From positions 2,257,501 through 2,321,500 of the forward strand of contig NZ_CP160849.1 of assembly GCF_040790665.1 (NCBI RefSeq): a stretch of 64,000 nt of DNA, given 5' to 3'. Under the pieces are notes generated by a model, which was given only the letters and a program-made list of their open reading frames with translations, searched no databases and was not told where the DNA came from. Positions within the stretch are counted from its first letter, which is position 1. Every line of letters starts with the position of its first letter. This stretch comes from Sulfitobacter pontiacus (lineage in GTDB: Bacteria; Pseudomonadota; Alphaproteobacteria; Rhodobacterales; Rhodobacteraceae). Positions 62,328-64,000 of the stretch are shown in pieces. Position numbers and translations under genes: made by a program.

Positions 62328-63551
62328 ATGGCTGGAAATACAGGCGGTCCTTGGGGCGGCGGAGGAAACTCAGGCGGTGGGAACAATGGTGGCGACCGCA
62401 ACCGGCCCGGAGGGCAGCGGCCCACCGGTGGTGGCGGGCGCGGTCCGGGTGGCGACAAAGGTCAGATGCCCGAAATCGACGATCTGGTGAAAAAGGGTCA
62501 GGAACAGCTGCGCGTCCTCATGGGCGGCAAAGGCGGCAGCCGAAACTCCGGCGGCTCTGGCGGGAATATGGGCGGCGCAGGCCCCAAGTTCACCCGCGGC
62601 ACAGTGGGGCTGGGTCTGGTGGCGGCCGCTGTCGTCTGGGGGATGGCAAGCTTTTATACCGTGCGCCCTGAACAACAGTCGATCGAACTCTTCCTTGGCG
62701 AATTTTCTGGTATCGGGACAGAGGGTCTGAACTTTGCCCCTTGGCCCTTTGTCACTGCCGAAGTCTTTGACGTAACCACCAACCGCGCCGAAACCATCGG
62801 CGCAGGACGCAGTGGCGACGACAACGAAGGGCTGATGCTGACCACGGATGAAAACATCGTCGACATCGACTTTCAGGTCGTCTGGAACGTGAAGAACGCC
62901 GAGAACTTCAAGTTCTCGCTGCGGGATCCGCAGATGGCCGTGCGTGCGATTTCTGAATCCGCCATGCGCGAGATCATCGCCCAGTCCGAGCTGGCACCGA
63001 TCCTTAACCGTGACCGTGCCACCATCGAAGCCTCCGCGCGCGAGCTGATCCAGACCACGCTTGATAACCGCGAGACCGGGATCAACATCATCCGAGTCAA
63101 CTTCAACAAGGTGGATCCGCCCAGCCAGACGGTCACCGTGACGGATGCAAATGGCAACACGACGCAGGAATCCGTCATCGACGCCTTCCGTGACGTGCAA
63201 GCTGCCGAACAGGAACGCGATCGGGTCGAACGTCAAGCTGACGCTTATGCCAACCGCCGCACCGCCGAAGCCCGTGGTGAATCCGCCCGTCTGCTGGAAG
63301 CCGCCGAAGGTTACCGCGCACGTGTGGTCAACGACGCCGTGGGTGAGGCAAGCCGCTTTGAAGCGGTATTGCAGGAATATGCAGCAGCACCCGATGTGAC
63401 CCGTCGTCGTCTGTACATTGAAACCATGGAGAAAGTACTGGGAGACGTGGACAAGATCATCCTCGAAAACGGCTCTGACGGAACCGGGCAGGGGGTCGTG
63501 CCTTACCTGCCGCTCAATGAACTCCGCAACTCCAACCGAGGATCGAACTGA
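62328..63551 (+). CDS. hflK: FtsH protease modulator HflK
   Basis: 407 residues. A cytoplasmic Gly/Asn-rich N-terminus (MAGNTGGPWGGGGNSGGG), one membrane helix (about 91-110, GTVGLGLVAAAVVWGMASFY), then a periplasmic SPFH/band-7 domain (VRPEQQSIELFLGEF, LTTDENIVDIDFQVVWNV) and a coiled coil (RDVQAAEQERDRVERQADAYANRR). With HflC it forms the cage around FtsH. The stop overlaps the hflC start (TGATG). Confidence 0.93.
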   Translation: MAGNTGGPWGGGGNSGGGNNGGDRNRPGGQRPTGGGGRGPGGDKGQMPEIDDLVKKGQEQLRVLMGGKGGSRNSGGSGGNMGGAGPKFTRGTVGLGLVAAAVVWGMASFYTVRPEQQSIELFLGEFSGIGTEGLNFAPWPFVTAEVFDVTTNRAETIGAGRSGDDNEGLMLTTDENIVDIDFQVVWNVKNAENFKFSLRDPQMAVRAISESAMREIIAQSELAPILNRDRATIEASARELIQTTLDNRETGINIIRVNFNKVDPPSQTVTVTDANGNTTQESVIDAFRDVQAAEQERDRVERQADAYANRRTAEARGESARLLEAAEGYRARVVNDAVGEASRFEAVLQEYAAAPDVTRRRLYIETMEKVLGDVDKIILENGSDGTGQGVVPYLPLNELRNSNRGSN

Positions 63552-64000
63552 TGCGTAAACTCAATATCCTCATCCCCGTGGTTGTGATCGCAGCCGTTGT
63601 CGCCCTGTCGTCGATCTTTATCGTGGACGAACGTGAACGCGCGCTGGTGCTGCGTTTCGGCCAGATCAAACAGGTGCGTGAAGACGCGGGCATCGGGTTC
63701 AAAATCCCGCTGCTGGATGAAGTCGTCCGCTACGACGACCGTATCCTGTCGCTTGAAACGCCGATGATCGAGGTCACCCCCGCCGATGACCGTCGTCTCG
63801 AAGTGGATGCCTTTGTGCTGTACCGCATCAACAGCGTGCGCCAGTTCCGTCAGGCCCTTGGCACCGACGGTGGCCGTCAGGCTGAAATCCAGTTGAACGG
63901 TATTCTTGACGGTCAGATCCGTGCGGTTCTGGGCTCGCAGGGGGTGACATCCAACACCATCCTGTCGCCCGAACGCTCTGCACTGATGGACCAGATCCGC
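63551..64000 (+). CDS. hflC: FtsH protease modulator HflC (partial, runs off the right edge)
   Basis: 150 codons are visible. The N-terminus MRKLNILIPVVVIAAVVALSSIF is a membrane anchor, followed by the SPFH domain (VDERERALVLRFGQIKQVRE, ETPMIEVTPADDRRLEVDAFVLYRI). It pairs with HflK, whose stop overlaps this ATG by one base. The C-terminal half is outside the window. Confidence 0.92.
   Translation, partial: MRKLNILIPVVVIAAVVALSSIFIVDERERALVLRFGQIKQVREDAGIGFKIPLLDEVVRYDDRILSLETPMIEVTPADDRRLEVDAFVLYRINSVRQFRQALGTDGGRQAEIQLNGILDGQIRAVLGSQGVTSNTILSPERSALMDQIR

Noticed and set aside
1-64000. CRISPR arrays, insertion sequences, prophage, toxin-antitoxin or secretion clusters
   Set aside because: No regularly spaced repeats, transposase, integrase, Cas or structural phage genes were seen. 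The only larger direct repeat is the tRNA-Glu block.

Overview
The window is a dense, GC-rich, mostly co-directional stretch of an alphaproteobacterial chromosome, most likely from a marine member of the Rhodobacteraceae (Roseobacter group). The basis is protein resemblance: Paracoccus-type phasin and PhaR with matching TGC-rich operators, secG next to pyrG, choXWV choline uptake, DUF2842, DUF3572 and DUF1330 proteins, and an H-NOX/diguanylate cyclase pair. No CRISPR array, transposase, integrase or phage gene was found. The naming to family level is inference from sequence familiarity, not from a search.

Layout. 1-1.5 kb: end of phaC, then phaP and phaR, with two CTGC-N3-GCAG PhaR-type operators. 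1.5-11 kb (minus strand): one large amine operon with an ABC importer (ATPase, binding protein, two permeases), two glutamine-synthetase-like ligases, a class I amidotransferase, a PuuB-like FAD oxidase and a DegT-type aminotransferase. It looks like a gamma-glutamylation route for a polyamine-like substrate. 11-24.5 kb: housekeeping and small conserved genes (two TerB, rlmJ, pyrG, secG, purA, thiN, an EamA transporter), a 739-residue acidic protein of unknown role, a PleD-like diguanylate cyclase whose receiver domains lack the phospho-acceptor, and a HAD phosphatase. 24.6-30.3 kb: an H-NOX-like protein without the usual heme-ligand histidine, translationally coupled to a HNOBA-GGDEF protein, then a three-gene glucosylglycerate locus (GH13_18 phosphorylase, GpgS synthase, GpgP phosphatase).

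30.5-38 kb: an XRE-cupin regulator with candidate operators followed by a dipeptide importer (dppA, M24 peptidase, dppBCDF). 38-45 kb: a degenerate DgoK-like protein, choXWV, an EamA transporter, panBC. 44.8-49.7 kb (minus): katA and a FecBCD/BtuFCD-type importer behind a clear cobalamin riboswitch, so it probably carries corrinoids. 49.7-52.6 kb: two nearly identical 100-bp blocks, each with a complete tRNA-Glu(UUC), bracket about 2.7 kb holding an SDR oxidoreductase, an AraC regulator and an internally deleted remnant of an MDR-type dehydrogenase. This is the most accessory-looking part. 52.6-64 kb: recJ, hom, a small lipoprotein, TetR, nitroreductase, GST-sdaA, rpiA, gor (with an unusual insert), hflK and the start of hflC.

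The most distinctive observations are the H-NOX-like protein with Pro at the proximal-His position beside an intact diguanylate cyclase, the tRNA-Glu duplication around a small accessory segment, the double-ligase amine operon, and the recurring placement of a terminator-like hairpin right after ABC binding-protein genes.
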